Assembly: GCA_020249415.1 (NCBI GenBank)
Contig: JADCFR010000121.1
Span: 1-5,361, forward strand
DNA length: 5,361 bases
Direction of reading: 5' to 3'
DNA from: Roseomonas sp.
GTDB lineage: Bacteria > Pseudomonadota > Alphaproteobacteria > Acetobacterales > Acetobacteraceae
Position 1 is the first letter of the stretch. Each line of letters opens with the position of its first letter. A program made the translations under genes and the position numbers. Shown here in pieces: positions 1 to 5,361 of the stretch. The notes under the pieces were generated by a model. It was given only the letters and a program-made list of their open reading frames with translations, searched no databases and had not been told where the DNA came from.

Positions 1-240
1 CCGCGCCCCAAACCTTGGCCGGATATCTATCTGGCAGCGGCGGCCGCCTGCGGCGCGGCGCCTGAGGATTGTGTGGTGATTGAAGACAGCGTGCCCGGTG
101 TGCGCGCGGGGCGTGCGGCGGGCTGCCGCGTGCTGGGTTTTTGCCATGAAAGCCCGGCTGCGGTGCTGGCCGCGCATGGGGCGGAGCCTTTTTCGGATAT
201 GGCGGCGCTGCCGGGGATGTTGTTGAGGGGGGAGCGGTGA
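1..240 (+). CDS. HAD-superfamily hydrolase, subfamily IA, C-terminal fragment
   Basis: This is the last 79 codons of a gene whose start lies before the window; it is read in frame 1 and stops with TGA at 238-240. The fragment carries the C-terminal signature of HAD subfamily IA phosphatases and phosphomutases (phosphoglycolate phosphatase / beta-phosphoglucomutase-like). It shows the motif III lysine in KPWPDIYLAAA (Lys at residue 4 of the fragment) and the motif IV acidic pair in VIEDSVPGVRAG (Glu28, Asp29). The Gly-rich AGRAAGCRVLGF segment follows. In this family the lysine stabilises the phospho-aspartyl intermediate and the acidic pair binds Mg2+. The nucleophile aspartate and the cap domain, which set substrate choice, are outside the window, so the substrate cannot be named. 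The end of the protein is short and normal for the family. A 56-base gap separates it from the next gene, and I see no clear terminator there. Confidence 0.88.
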   Translation, partial: PRPKPWPDIYLAAAAACGAAPEDCVVIEDSVPGVRAGRAAGCRVLGFCHESPAAVLAAHGAEPFSDMAALPGMLLRGER

Positions 241-283
241 TTCCCTTGGGGTATTTTTCGAATTAGAGTCGCCCCGTGGCCGT

Positions 284-289
284 GAGGAG
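284..289 (+). promoter_or_regulatory. Ribosome binding site deciding the start of the first DUF805 gene
   Basis: GAGGAG lies seven bases before the ATG at 297. It favours that ATG over the in-frame GTG at 276, which has no purine-rich sequence at the right distance. The choice is supported by the paralogues downstream, which begin MTLAQWFS and align without a gap with MRLQQWFS from 297. Confidence 0.7.
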
Positions 290-296
290 TAGCGCT

Positions 297-899
297 ATGA
301 GGTTGCAACAGTGGTTCAGCCTTAAAGGACGCATCAGCCGAAAGACTTGGTGTATTTTCTATTTTTTGATTCCCAATGGCACCATTCTTCTTATCGGCAT
401 GTTGGAAGGGCGAGCCTTGCCAAAAATTTTTCTACCCCAGACGTTAGGTAAAGGCTTCAGCGACTTCTCGATAGTGTCCGGCTTGGGCCTTCTCTTTGCG
501 CTTTGGCTTAGCCTTGCTGGGCAGGTTAAGCGCTGGCATGATCAAGACATAAATGGTCGGTGGGCTTTTCTTACCCTGATCCCGACTTTCGTTGGTATCT
601 CGCTGCTTTCCGCGTTTGGCGACTTTTTCTTCACTAACGCCGCATTTTGTTATCTGATCTCTCAGTTTGCCTTCCCGATGCTTAGTCTATTCTTTTTTTT
701 GGGAGCCGACGATCCTAATTCGAATAAAGCCTTCGTTGCTAGCATGGTGCTTCTAGGCCTCTCGCTCCAATTCCTTTGGGTCATCTTCTTCGTCAATGGC
801 GGTATTCTGCGCGGCACACCCGGCCCCAATCGCTTCGGCCCCGATCCGCTGGCACCGCCCGATGCCGCGAATATTACGCTTCCTCCTTCGCCTCAGTAA
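297..899 (+). CDS. DUF805 family inner-membrane protein, first of three tandem copies
   Basis: A 200-residue predicted integral membrane protein of the DUF805 family, whose molecular function is not established. The N-terminal family signature QWFSLKGRISRKTW (residues 5-18) is followed by a hydrophobic segment (about 19-36) and a second one (about 59-76). Next come the KRWHDQDINGRW motif (78-89; the usual form is KRWHDxxxSGWW) and further hydrophobic stretches at about 91-107, 116-136 and 146-166. The protein ends with the GTPGPNRFGPDPLAPPD signature (173-189) and a short polar/proline tail. It is longer than copy three because of an expanded, Phe-rich region between the WHD motif and the C-terminal signature. 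Base composition is clearly lower in GC than in flanking genes, with many T-ending codons, which suggests relaxed constraint or a different origin. It contains a run of eight T (693-700), but the frame is intact through to the C-terminal motif. The next copy starts 29 bases after its stop, so co-transcription is likely. Confidence 0.85.
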   Translation: MRLQQWFSLKGRISRKTWCIFYFLIPNGTILLIGMLEGRALPKIFLPQTLGKGFSDFSIVSGLGLLFALWLSLAGQVKRWHDQDINGRWAFLTLIPTFVGISLLSAFGDFFFTNAAFCYLISQFAFPMLSLFFFLGADDPNSNKAFVASMVLLGLSLQFLWVIFFVNGGILRGTPGPNRFGPDPLAPPDAANITLPPSPQ

Positions 900-995
900 C
901 TTCGCGACAAGGATTAAGGAAATAGCCCATGACCCTGGCGCAATGGTTCAGCCACAGGGGCCGCATCAGCCGCAAGACATGGTGGATTTTCTATT
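812..995 (+). repeat. Direct repeat copy A: gene-junction repeat of the DUF805 array
   Basis: This stretch covers the 3' end of the first DUF805 gene (from the GTPGPNRFG codons), the intergenic spacer with its ribosome binding site, and the first about 22 codons of the second gene. It matches 1365-1547 at roughly 85% identity by hand count, with a single one-base length difference just before the ATG. The longest exact match, 28 bases, spans the start codon of the downstream gene. The repeat is what a tandem duplication of a whole gene unit would leave, with the ends better conserved than the cores. Confidence 0.8.
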
Positions 996-1452
996 GCTTG
1001 GCGTGGCTCTGCCTTTTTTTCGTGCTAGTCGCAGCGCGACAAATGATCTTACTCGGCGTAGAGACACCCCACAAATCCAGCGTAGTGGAATACACCACCA
1101 TAGCGGTGTTCAAGGTTCTTGGACTGATGTTACTCTGGATTGGCTTTGCCGGCCTGATCAAACGTTGGCACGATCAAGACCAATCCTGCTGGTGGATTGT
1201 TCTCCTTTTTGTCCCAAATTTTTTTTCGTCCCGTTCCCCATTTTGCTTTCGTTGGCCGATTTGGATGGTTCCAGTCGCTGGGATTACCGTTGGATCGGAG
1301 GCTTTTTTGCTGGTATCACGCTTTTTTTGCTGCCCATCACAATACTCTTGGCTGGATTTCAGCCCGGCACACCCGGCCCCAACCGCTTCGGGCCTGATCC
1401 GCTGGCGCCGCCCGACACCACCAATATTGCGCCTCCCCCGCAGCCTCAGTAG
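929..1452 (+). pseudogene. DUF805 family membrane protein, second tandem copy, frameshifted at a T8 run
   Basis: The start ATG at 929 follows AAGGA at 916-920. The frame encodes MTLAQWFS, GRISRKTWWIFY, two hydrophobic segments (about 20-36 and 60-78) and KRWHDQDQSCWW (78-89, Cys where the family usually has Gly). It then reaches VPNFF at a run of eight T (1219-1226). After this the original frame gives unrelated, non-membrane-like sequence. The family C-terminus is instead found one frame back: further hydrophobic segments, then PGTPGPNRFGPDPLAPPD and a TAG stop at 1450-1452. A one-base step back at the T run restores a 174-residue DUF805 protein closely matching copy one at its end. Without correction the first frame stays open to 2026 and fuses to copy three as a 365-residue product, which a gene caller would probably report. 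It could be a real indel, a sequencing/assembly error in a homopolymer, or slippage during expression (T TTT TTT in phase at 1219-1225). Function of the family is unknown. Confidence 0.75.
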
Positions 1453-1547
1453 CTTCGTCCCAAGGATTGAGGAAAAGCCCATGACCCTGGCGCAATGGTT
1501 CAGCTTCAATGGCCGTATCAGCCGCAAGACCTGGTGGATTTTCTATT
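1365..1547 (+). repeat. Direct repeat copy B: gene-junction repeat of the DUF805 array
   Basis: Second copy of the junction repeat described at 812-995. It holds the 3' end of the second DUF805 gene (in its restored frame), the spacer with GAGGA at 1469-1473, and the first about 22 codons of the third gene. The repeat period is about 552-553 bases, the length of one gene unit. Confidence 0.8.
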
Positions 1548-2026
1548 TTCTGATCCCGATTGGCATCAACATTGCGGCCAGCGCGTTGGATGCACAGTTT
1601 TTCGGCGCACGGAACGCCCTGCCGGATAAATCAGGCATGGGCGATGTCGGCATGGGGCCTTTCTCCATGATCGCTGGTCTGGGTGGGCTTTGGGTGGGCC
1701 TCGCTGGCCAGGCCAAGCGCTGGCATGACCGTGACAAATCCGGCTGGTGGGTGCTGGTGAATTTCATCCCGCTGATCGGCTGGCTTTGGGCCTTCATCGT
1801 TGCGGGCTTTCTGCGCGGGACGCCTGGCTATAATCGCTTCGGCCCTGACCCGTTGGCGCCGGAGCTTCCTCCCGGAGGCTATGGCGGTGGCTATCAGCCG
1901 CCCTATCCGCCGCAGGCGCCGGGCGGATGGCAGCCGCAAGGACCTCTGCCGCCGCCTTCCGGGGGATGGGGCGCGCCGCCACCACCACAAGGCGGCGGCA
2001 GCGTGCCGCCCATCCGCCGGGGCTGA
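1481..2026 (+). CDS. DUF805 family membrane protein with Pro/Gly-rich tail, third tandem copy
   Basis: A 181-residue protein starting at ATG 1481, seven bases after GAGGA (1469-1473). It is the most canonical DUF805 member here. It has QWFSFNGRISRKTWW (residues 5-19), hydrophobic segments at about 18-36, 60-78 and 89-111, KRWHDRDKSGWW (79-90) and RGTPGYNRFGPDP (112-124). It lacks the expanded middle region of copies one and two. Residues about 129-181 form a low-complexity tail rich in Pro, Gly, Tyr, Trp and Gln (repeated YPP, PGG and GGW units), probably disordered and cytoplasmic or surface-exposed; the other two copies end in only a short tail. GC content and codon use return to those of the surrounding genome, so this copy may be the ancestral one. 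The kinase gene starts 49 bases downstream. The molecular role of DUF805 proteins is not established. Confidence 0.85.
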   Translation: MTLAQWFSFNGRISRKTWWIFYFLIPIGINIAASALDAQFFGARNALPDKSGMGDVGMGPFSMIAGLGGLWVGLAGQAKRWHDRDKSGWWVLVNFIPLIGWLWAFIVAGFLRGTPGYNRFGPDPLAPELPPGGYGGGYQPPYPPQAPGGWQPQGPLPPPSGGWGAPPPPQGGGSVPPIRRG

Positions 2027-2033
2027 ACGGCAC

Positions 2034-2055
2034 AGCGCGATTTCCCTGGCGCGCT
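2034..2055 (+). terminator. Small GC-rich hairpin between the DUF805 array and the kinase gene (weak terminator or attenuator candidate)
   Basis: AGCGCG (2034-2039) and CGCGCT (2050-2055) form a perfect six-base-pair stem around a ten-base loop, followed by only two further T and then CCG. The stem is short and the T tract poor, so full termination is doubtful. It sits between the stop of copy three and the kinase ribosome binding site and could reduce read-through. In GC-rich DNA such stems also arise by chance. Confidence 0.25.
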
Positions 2056-2064
2056 TTCCGCGTT

Positions 2065-2069
2065 AAGGA
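2065..2069 (+). promoter_or_regulatory. Ribosome binding site deciding the GTG start of the kinase
   Basis: AAGGA lies six bases before GTG 2076. It supports this non-ATG start, which keeps the short cytoplasmic N-terminus ahead of the first membrane segment. The first in-frame ATG (Met65, after that segment) would remove it. Confidence 0.65.
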
Positions 2070-2075
2070 ACCTGC

Positions 2076-3764
2076 GTGCCCGATACCTCCCCGCCGCTCG
2101 ATCGCCTTTCGGAAGCTGAGGCTCCGCCGGAACAGGCAAAGCGCGGCTTCTCCCCGCTGCTCAGGCGCATTCTGCTGCTGAATGCGCTGCCGCCGGCCTT
2201 GCTCGCGGCTTCCCTGCTCTACCTCGATCAATATCAGAACGCGCTTTTGGGCGCGGAGGTTGAGGCCATGCGCACCCAGGCGCGCATCTATGCCGGCGCC
2301 ATCGCTGAAGCCGCGGTGCGGCCCGAAGGCGAACGCTATGTGCTGCAATTGGAAGCGGCGCGGCCCTTGCTGCGGCGCCTGGTGGACCCCTCCCCCAATA
2401 CCCAGGCGCGGCTTTTGGACACGGCCGGCCTATTGGTCGCCGATAGCCGCATTCGTGATGGCGTGGGCGGCGCGGTGATTGCCGAACCCCTCCCGCCGCC
2501 GGAACCGCGCGGCGCGCTGACCTCCACCGTGGCCGGCATTTACGAAAGGATGGTCGGCATGTTTCCCGCGCTGCTGCGCGGGCGCGGCGGCCCGGGCATG
2601 GTGGTGGATAGCGCGCCCGATGCGCCGGATTTCGATTGGCAGCCCGATCTTGGCCCTGATCGGCGCGAAGAATTGCGCATGGCGCTGGAAGGCGGCGTGA
2701 CACCCTATATCCGCCGCAGCGCCGATGGCCGCTTGCTGGTGAGTGTCGCGGAACCGGCGCGGCGCGGCACGCAGAGTGTCGGCATTGTGCTGCTGACGCG
2801 CGAAGCGCGCGAAGTGGATCGGCGCTTGTTTGAAATCCGCGCTTCCGTGCTGCTGCTATTTGCGACCGCGCTGATCCTGACGGTCGCCCTTTCGCTTTAC
2901 CTGGCGCGTACTATCGCCACGCCAATGCTAGATCTGGCACGCGCCACGCAACGCATCCGCGAAGGTGAAGGCCGCGCGCAATCCGTGCCGGATGCGCTGC
3001 TGAAGCGCAATGATGAAATCGGTGTATTGGCGCGAGATTTGCAGAATTCCGCCCGCGCGCTTTGGTCGCGCATTGACGCCAATGAACGCTTCGCTGCCGA
3101 TGTGGCGCATGAATTGCGCAATCCGTTGACGAGTGTGCGGAGCGCCATTGAAACGCTCCGCCGCGTGGAAGACCCGGCCAGCCGCAACCGCTTGCTGGCT
3201 ATCATTGCCGATGATGCGGTGCGCATGGATCGGCTGATTGGCGATATCAGCGACTCATCGCGCGTGGATGCGGAATTGTCGCGCACCATTTCAACGCCGG
3301 TGGATATTGCGCCCATCCTATCGGCGCTTGCTGATCTGCACGGCGCAACACGGGCTGAGGATGACCCGGTGGTGCTGTTGGAAGCCGAAGATGGGCCGCT
3401 GGTGGTGCGCGGTGTGGAAGGGCGCATCGTGCAGGTGTTTCGCAACCTGCTCGGTAATGCGCTTTCCTTCAGCCCGCCGCATGGCACGGTGAAGGTCAGC
3501 GCACGCCATGCCGGCCCGATGATAGAAATTGTGGTGGAAGACCAAGGTCCCGGCATTCCCGAACAGAAACTTGAGAGCATTTTTGAGCGTTTCTATTCCG
3601 AACGCCCAAGCGGAGAGCGCTTCGGCCAGCATTCCGGCCTTGGGCTTTCCATCAGTCGCCAGATTGTGGAGGGCCTGCGCGGGCGCATCTCTGCCGAGAA
3701 TATCCGGGACGCGAGCGGCACCGTGACCGGCGCGCGCTTCACGGTGCTGCTGCCCATCGCCTGA
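2076..3764 (+). CDS. chvG: ChvG/ExoS-type sensor histidine kinase
   Basis: A complete 562-residue membrane sensor kinase, near the usual ChvG length. A basic, proline-containing N-terminus leads into SPLLRRILLLNALPP and membrane segment one (about 31-50), followed by LDQYQNALLGAEVEAMRTQA, the hallmark start of the ChvG periplasmic stimulus-sensing domain. This domain runs to about residue 256. Membrane segment two is about 257-277, then HAMP (about 278-332). The dimerisation/phosphotransfer domain has the phospho-acceptor His345 in DVAHELRNPLTS. The ATPase domain shows the N box RNLLGNALSFS (Asn457, Asn461), G1 box DQGPGIP (489-495), F box IFERFY and G2 box GLGLS (521-525). All catalytic motifs are present, so it should be active. 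In Agrobacterium and Sinorhizobium ChvG/ExoS with regulator ChvI controls acid and envelope-stress responses, exopolysaccharide and motility. Here the usual partners chvI and hprK are not adjacent: DUF805 genes lie upstream and a binding-protein gene downstream. The family is well supported; orthology to ChvG is inferred from the N-terminal sensor region. Confidence 0.88.
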   Translation: MPDTSPPLDRLSEAEAPPEQAKRGFSPLLRRILLLNALPPALLAASLLYLDQYQNALLGAEVEAMRTQARIYAGAIAEAAVRPEGERYVLQLEAARPLLRRLVDPSPNTQARLLDTAGLLVADSRIRDGVGGAVIAEPLPPPEPRGALTSTVAGIYERMVGMFPALLRGRGGPGMVVDSAPDAPDFDWQPDLGPDRREELRMALEGGVTPYIRRSADGRLLVSVAEPARRGTQSVGIVLLTREAREVDRRLFEIRASVLLLFATALILTVALSLYLARTIATPMLDLARATQRIREGEGRAQSVPDALLKRNDEIGVLARDLQNSARALWSRIDANERFAADVAHELRNPLTSVRSAIETLRRVEDPASRNRLLAIIADDAVRMDRLIGDISDSSRVDAELSRTISTPVDIAPILSALADLHGATRAEDDPVVLLEAEDGPLVVRGVEGRIVQVFRNLLGNALSFSPPHGTVKVSARHAGPMIEIVVEDQGPGIPEQKLESIFERFYSERPSGERFGQHSGLGLSISRQIVEGLRGRISAENIRDASGTVTGARFTVLLPIA

Positions 3765-3771
3765 TCGTGCT

Positions 3772-3824
3772 TCCCAGGCCGCACTTTCATGTTAGGCTTC
3801 CCGCCAAGAAAACCTGACCTGGGA
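3772..3824 (+). repeat. Inverted repeat spanning the kinase/binding-protein spacer, right arm overlapping the ribosome binding site
   Basis: TCCCAGG (3772-3778) is the exact reverse complement of CCTGGGA (3818-3824), leaving a 39-base loop. The right arm includes part of the GGGAG ribosome binding site of the next gene, so pairing in the mRNA could lower its translation. The loop is long, there is no T tract, and a match of this size could occur by chance in such a spacer. Confidence 0.3.
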
Positions 3825-3833
3825 GAATAAGTC

Positions 3834-4805
3834 ATGATCACGCGCAGAAGCATGATGGCGGCGGGGGCGGCGCTTTTGGCCGCGCCGGCGGTGCAGGCGC
3901 AAGGCAATTGGCCGGACAAGCCCTTGCGCTTTGTGATCGGCGGCGCCGCGGGCGGGGTTTCCGATATTTTTCTGCGCATGATGGAAAACCGGCTGCGTGA
4001 AAGGCTCGGCCAGCCCATGATCATAGACCCACGCCCCGGTGCGGGCGGCATGGTGGGGGCGGAAGTCGCGGCGCGCGCGGCGCCCGATGGCTATACCTTT
4101 TACGTCAATCACATCGCCTCACACGGGATTGGCCCGACGCTGTATCGGCGACTTTCCTTTGATCCGCTCAGGGATTTGCCGGGGGTGGCGCGCATTGCCG
4201 CCATGCCAAATGTGCTGATCATCAAGGGCGATAGCCCGATCAAATCCGTCGCGGAATTGGTCGCTTTCTGCAAGGCCAATCCGGCGCGGGCGAATTTTTC
4301 CTCGGCCGGGTCGGGCACGTCTTCGCACCTCTCCGGGTTATTGTTCGGCATGCGCATGGGGATTGAGGTCACACATGTACCCTATCGCGGCACGGCGCCT
4401 TCCATGGCGGCGGTGATGAATGGCGAAACACTATTCGCGATTGATAACGCGCCGGCATCACGCCAGCAGGTTTTGGGCGGTTTGCTGAAGGCGCTTGGCG
4501 TTTCAACTGCTGCGCGTTCCAGCACCATGCCGGAAGTGCCAAGCCTGCAGGAACAGGGGGTGCCGAATTTCGATGTTGCTTCCTGGTATGGCATTGCGGC
4601 GCCCGCTGCCGTGCCGGCGGCCATTCGCGAAAGGCTGGGGGCGGAGGTGGTGGCCGCGCTGAATGATCCCGCCATCGCCCAGCGCGTGCGCGATTACGGT
4701 GCGGAGCCCTGGCCGCTCGGCCCGGCGGAATACGATGCCTTCATGCGCCGAGAGGTGGAAATTTGGGCCCCCGTGGTGCGCGCTTCCGGGGCGCAGATAG
4801 ACTGA
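3834..4805 (+). CDS. Bug/TctC-family tripartite tricarboxylate transporter substrate-binding protein
   Basis: A complete 323-residue periplasmic binding protein, the normal length for the Bug (TctC) family. These proteins capture small carboxylates or related solutes and hand them to TctA/TctB membrane partners or serve as sensors. The start ATG follows GGGAG (3821-3825) by eight bases. The signal peptide has two arginines (Arg4-Arg5), a hydrophobic core (about 7-19) and a likely cleavage after AVQA (residue 22). The twin arginines make Tat export possible but the motif is incomplete. The mature protein opens WPDKPLRFVIGGAAGG (26-41), then RPGAGG (67-72), APDGYTF (83-89), SAGSGTSSHL (157-166), VPYRG (182-186) and the C-terminal WAPVV segment, all typical. 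The ligand cannot be predicted from these motifs. No tctA/tctB genes are in the window, which is common because many Bug genes are orphans. It lies 69 bases after the kinase and 50 before the glucosyltransferase; functional linkage to either is not evident. Confidence 0.92.
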   Translation: MITRRSMMAAGAALLAAPAVQAQGNWPDKPLRFVIGGAAGGVSDIFLRMMENRLRERLGQPMIIDPRPGAGGMVGAEVAARAAPDGYTFYVNHIASHGIGPTLYRRLSFDPLRDLPGVARIAAMPNVLIIKGDSPIKSVAELVAFCKANPARANFSSAGSGTSSHLSGLLFGMRMGIEVTHVPYRGTAPSMAAVMNGETLFAIDNAPASRQQVLGGLLKALGVSTAARSSTMPEVPSLQEQGVPNFDVASWYGIAAPAAVPAAIRERLGAEVVAALNDPAIAQRVRDYGAEPWPLGPAEYDAFMRREVEIWAPVVRASGAQID

Positions 4806-4855
4806 CAAGGCCGGCATATCGCCAAGCCGCTTTGGTCACGGCATAAGCGGGCGCT

Positions 4856-5361
4856 GTGACTGAAGCGCCCATCCTGCCGCGACGCATCGCCTTTCTTGCC
4901 TTGGCCTTGGCCATCATGGCGGGCCTGTTCTGGCTTGCCTGGGCAACGCTTGCGCCGGGTGGCTGGACGCTCGCGGAAATACTGATTCTGATCTGCATTG
5001 CGGGCACCTTGCCCTGGGCCGCGCTTTCCGCGGGCAATGCGCTGATTGGGCTTGGCCTATTGCTGTTCACGCGCGATCCAGTCGCCGCTGTCTTGCCCGC
5101 GCACGCCGCCGCGCGGCCTGGCTTGCCGCAAACCCGCACCGCCATTGCCATCTGCATTCGGCGGGAAGACATGGCGCTGGTGCTGCCGCCATTGGCACGC
5201 TTGCTCTCGGGCTTGGCGGAGGCCGGCGCGGCGGAGCGGTTTTCGCTCTGGTTCCTGTCAGACACTCCCGAAGGCAGCGATGCGGTAGCCGAGGAAGCCG
5301 CCTGCCGCGCCTTCGCCGCCGCGCAACCTATTGCCACGCATTACCGGCGCCGCGCGCAAAA
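4856..5361 (+). CDS. opgH: OpgH/MdoH-type periplasmic glucan glucosyltransferase, N-terminal part
   Basis: The reading frame opens after a TAA at 4844-4846. The first usable start is GTG 4856, with only a weak purine stretch (AAGCGGG) ahead of it; the next in-frame Met (21) falls inside the first membrane helix. The 168 visible codons encode a short basic N-terminus, hydrophobic helices at about 11-31 and 39-72, and the start of a family 2 glycosyltransferase domain. This has TRTAIAICIRRED (93-105), LSDTPEG (134-140) with the Asp expected to help bind UDP, AVAEEAACRAF (143-153) and YRRRAQ (163-168), just where OpgH proteins continue into NTG-x-KAGN. OpgH uses UDP-glucose to build the beta-glucan backbone of osmoregulated periplasmic glucans and exports it across the inner membrane. 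The N-terminus is short, without the long cytoplasmic extension of the E. coli protein. The conserved Asn of the family's NED motif appears as Arg103. The partner opgG/opgD is not in view. Catalytic core beyond the edge cannot be assessed. Confidence 0.8.
   Translation, partial: MTEAPILPRRIAFLALALAIMAGLFWLAWATLAPGGWTLAEILILICIAGTLPWAALSAGNALIGLGLLLFTRDPVAAVLPAHAAARPGLPQTRTAIAICIRREDMALVLPPLARLLSGLAEAGAAERFSLWFLSDTPEGSDAVAEEAACRAFAAAQPIATHYRRRAQ

Noticed and set aside
241..296. A promoter in the spacer before the DUF805 array.
   Set aside because: The spacer is somewhat AT-rich, but I could not find -35 and -10 elements at an acceptable distance, so none is claimed.
796..1452. A separate 218-residue gene starting at ATG 796.
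   Set aside because: Its first two thirds overlap genes one and two out of frame and have no family features. Only the part after about 1225 is real coding sequence, as the displaced C-terminus of DUF805 copy two.
929..2026. A single 365-residue protein with two DUF805 domains.
   Set aside because: The stretch between 1226 and 1480 in this frame is unlike DUF805, while the adjacent frame carries the family C-terminus and a stop at 1452. The third gene also has its own ribosome binding site and start. The fusion is best explained by the frame change at the T8 run.
1794..2348. A 184-residue minus-strand open frame across the DUF805/kinase junction.
   Set aside because: It is antisense to the Pro/Gly tail and the kinase N-terminus, both well supported, and its product is low-complexity and Arg/Ala-rich.
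2897..3580. A 227-residue minus-strand open frame opposite the kinase.
   Set aside because: It lies within the HAMP, HisKA and ATPase coding region, has no recognisable motif, and is the kind of shadow frame expected in GC-rich DNA.
4806..4855. A terminator between the binding protein and the glucosyltransferase gene.
   Set aside because: Only a four-base pairing (GCCG with CGGC) around a long loop is visible, with no T tract.
4741..5337. A 198-residue minus-strand open frame opposite the OpgH start.
   Set aside because: The + strand frame encodes convincing membrane helices and glycosyltransferase motifs; the minus product is Ala/Ser/Arg-rich with no family signature.

Overview
The window looks like a chromosomal piece of a GC-rich alphaproteobacterium, most likely of the Acetobacteraceae/Rhodospirillales type. 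The evidence is a ChvG/ExoS-type sensor kinase, a Bug/TctC-type periplasmic binding protein with a short signal peptide, an OpgH-type glucan synthase, and generally high GC. The taxonomic call is inference from gene content and style, not from a marker gene. All supported genes are on the + strand.

Layout: (1) 1-240, the C-terminal end of a HAD subfamily IA hydrolase cut by the window edge. (2) 297-2026, a tandem array of three small DUF805 membrane-protein genes, each preceded by a ribosome binding site. The cores of the first two are visibly less GC-rich and more T-rich than everything around them. The second copy is out of frame after a run of eight T, so its uncorrected frame stays open and runs in phase into the third gene. 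(3) 2076-3764, a complete ChvG-like membrane histidine kinase starting at GTG with a good ribosome binding site. (4) 3834-4805, a complete Bug/TctC-family solute-binding protein. (5) 4856-5361, the N-terminal part of an OpgH/MdoH-type glucosyltransferase, cut by the window end.

Gene cooperation: the three DUF805 genes and the kinase are closely spaced (gaps of 28-49 bases) and could be co-transcribed. The ChvG kinase and OpgH are both cell-envelope functions (acid/envelope stress sensing and periplasmic glucan synthesis), so an envelope theme is plausible but not shown. No response regulator (ChvI), HPr kinase or PTS gene, which usually accompany chvG, lies in this window. The binding protein has no TctA/TctB membrane partners here.

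I see no RNA genes, CRISPR array, insertion sequence or phage signature, and no clearly new system. The points most worth a second look are the frameshifted, mosaic DUF805 array and the unusual neighbourhood of the kinase.
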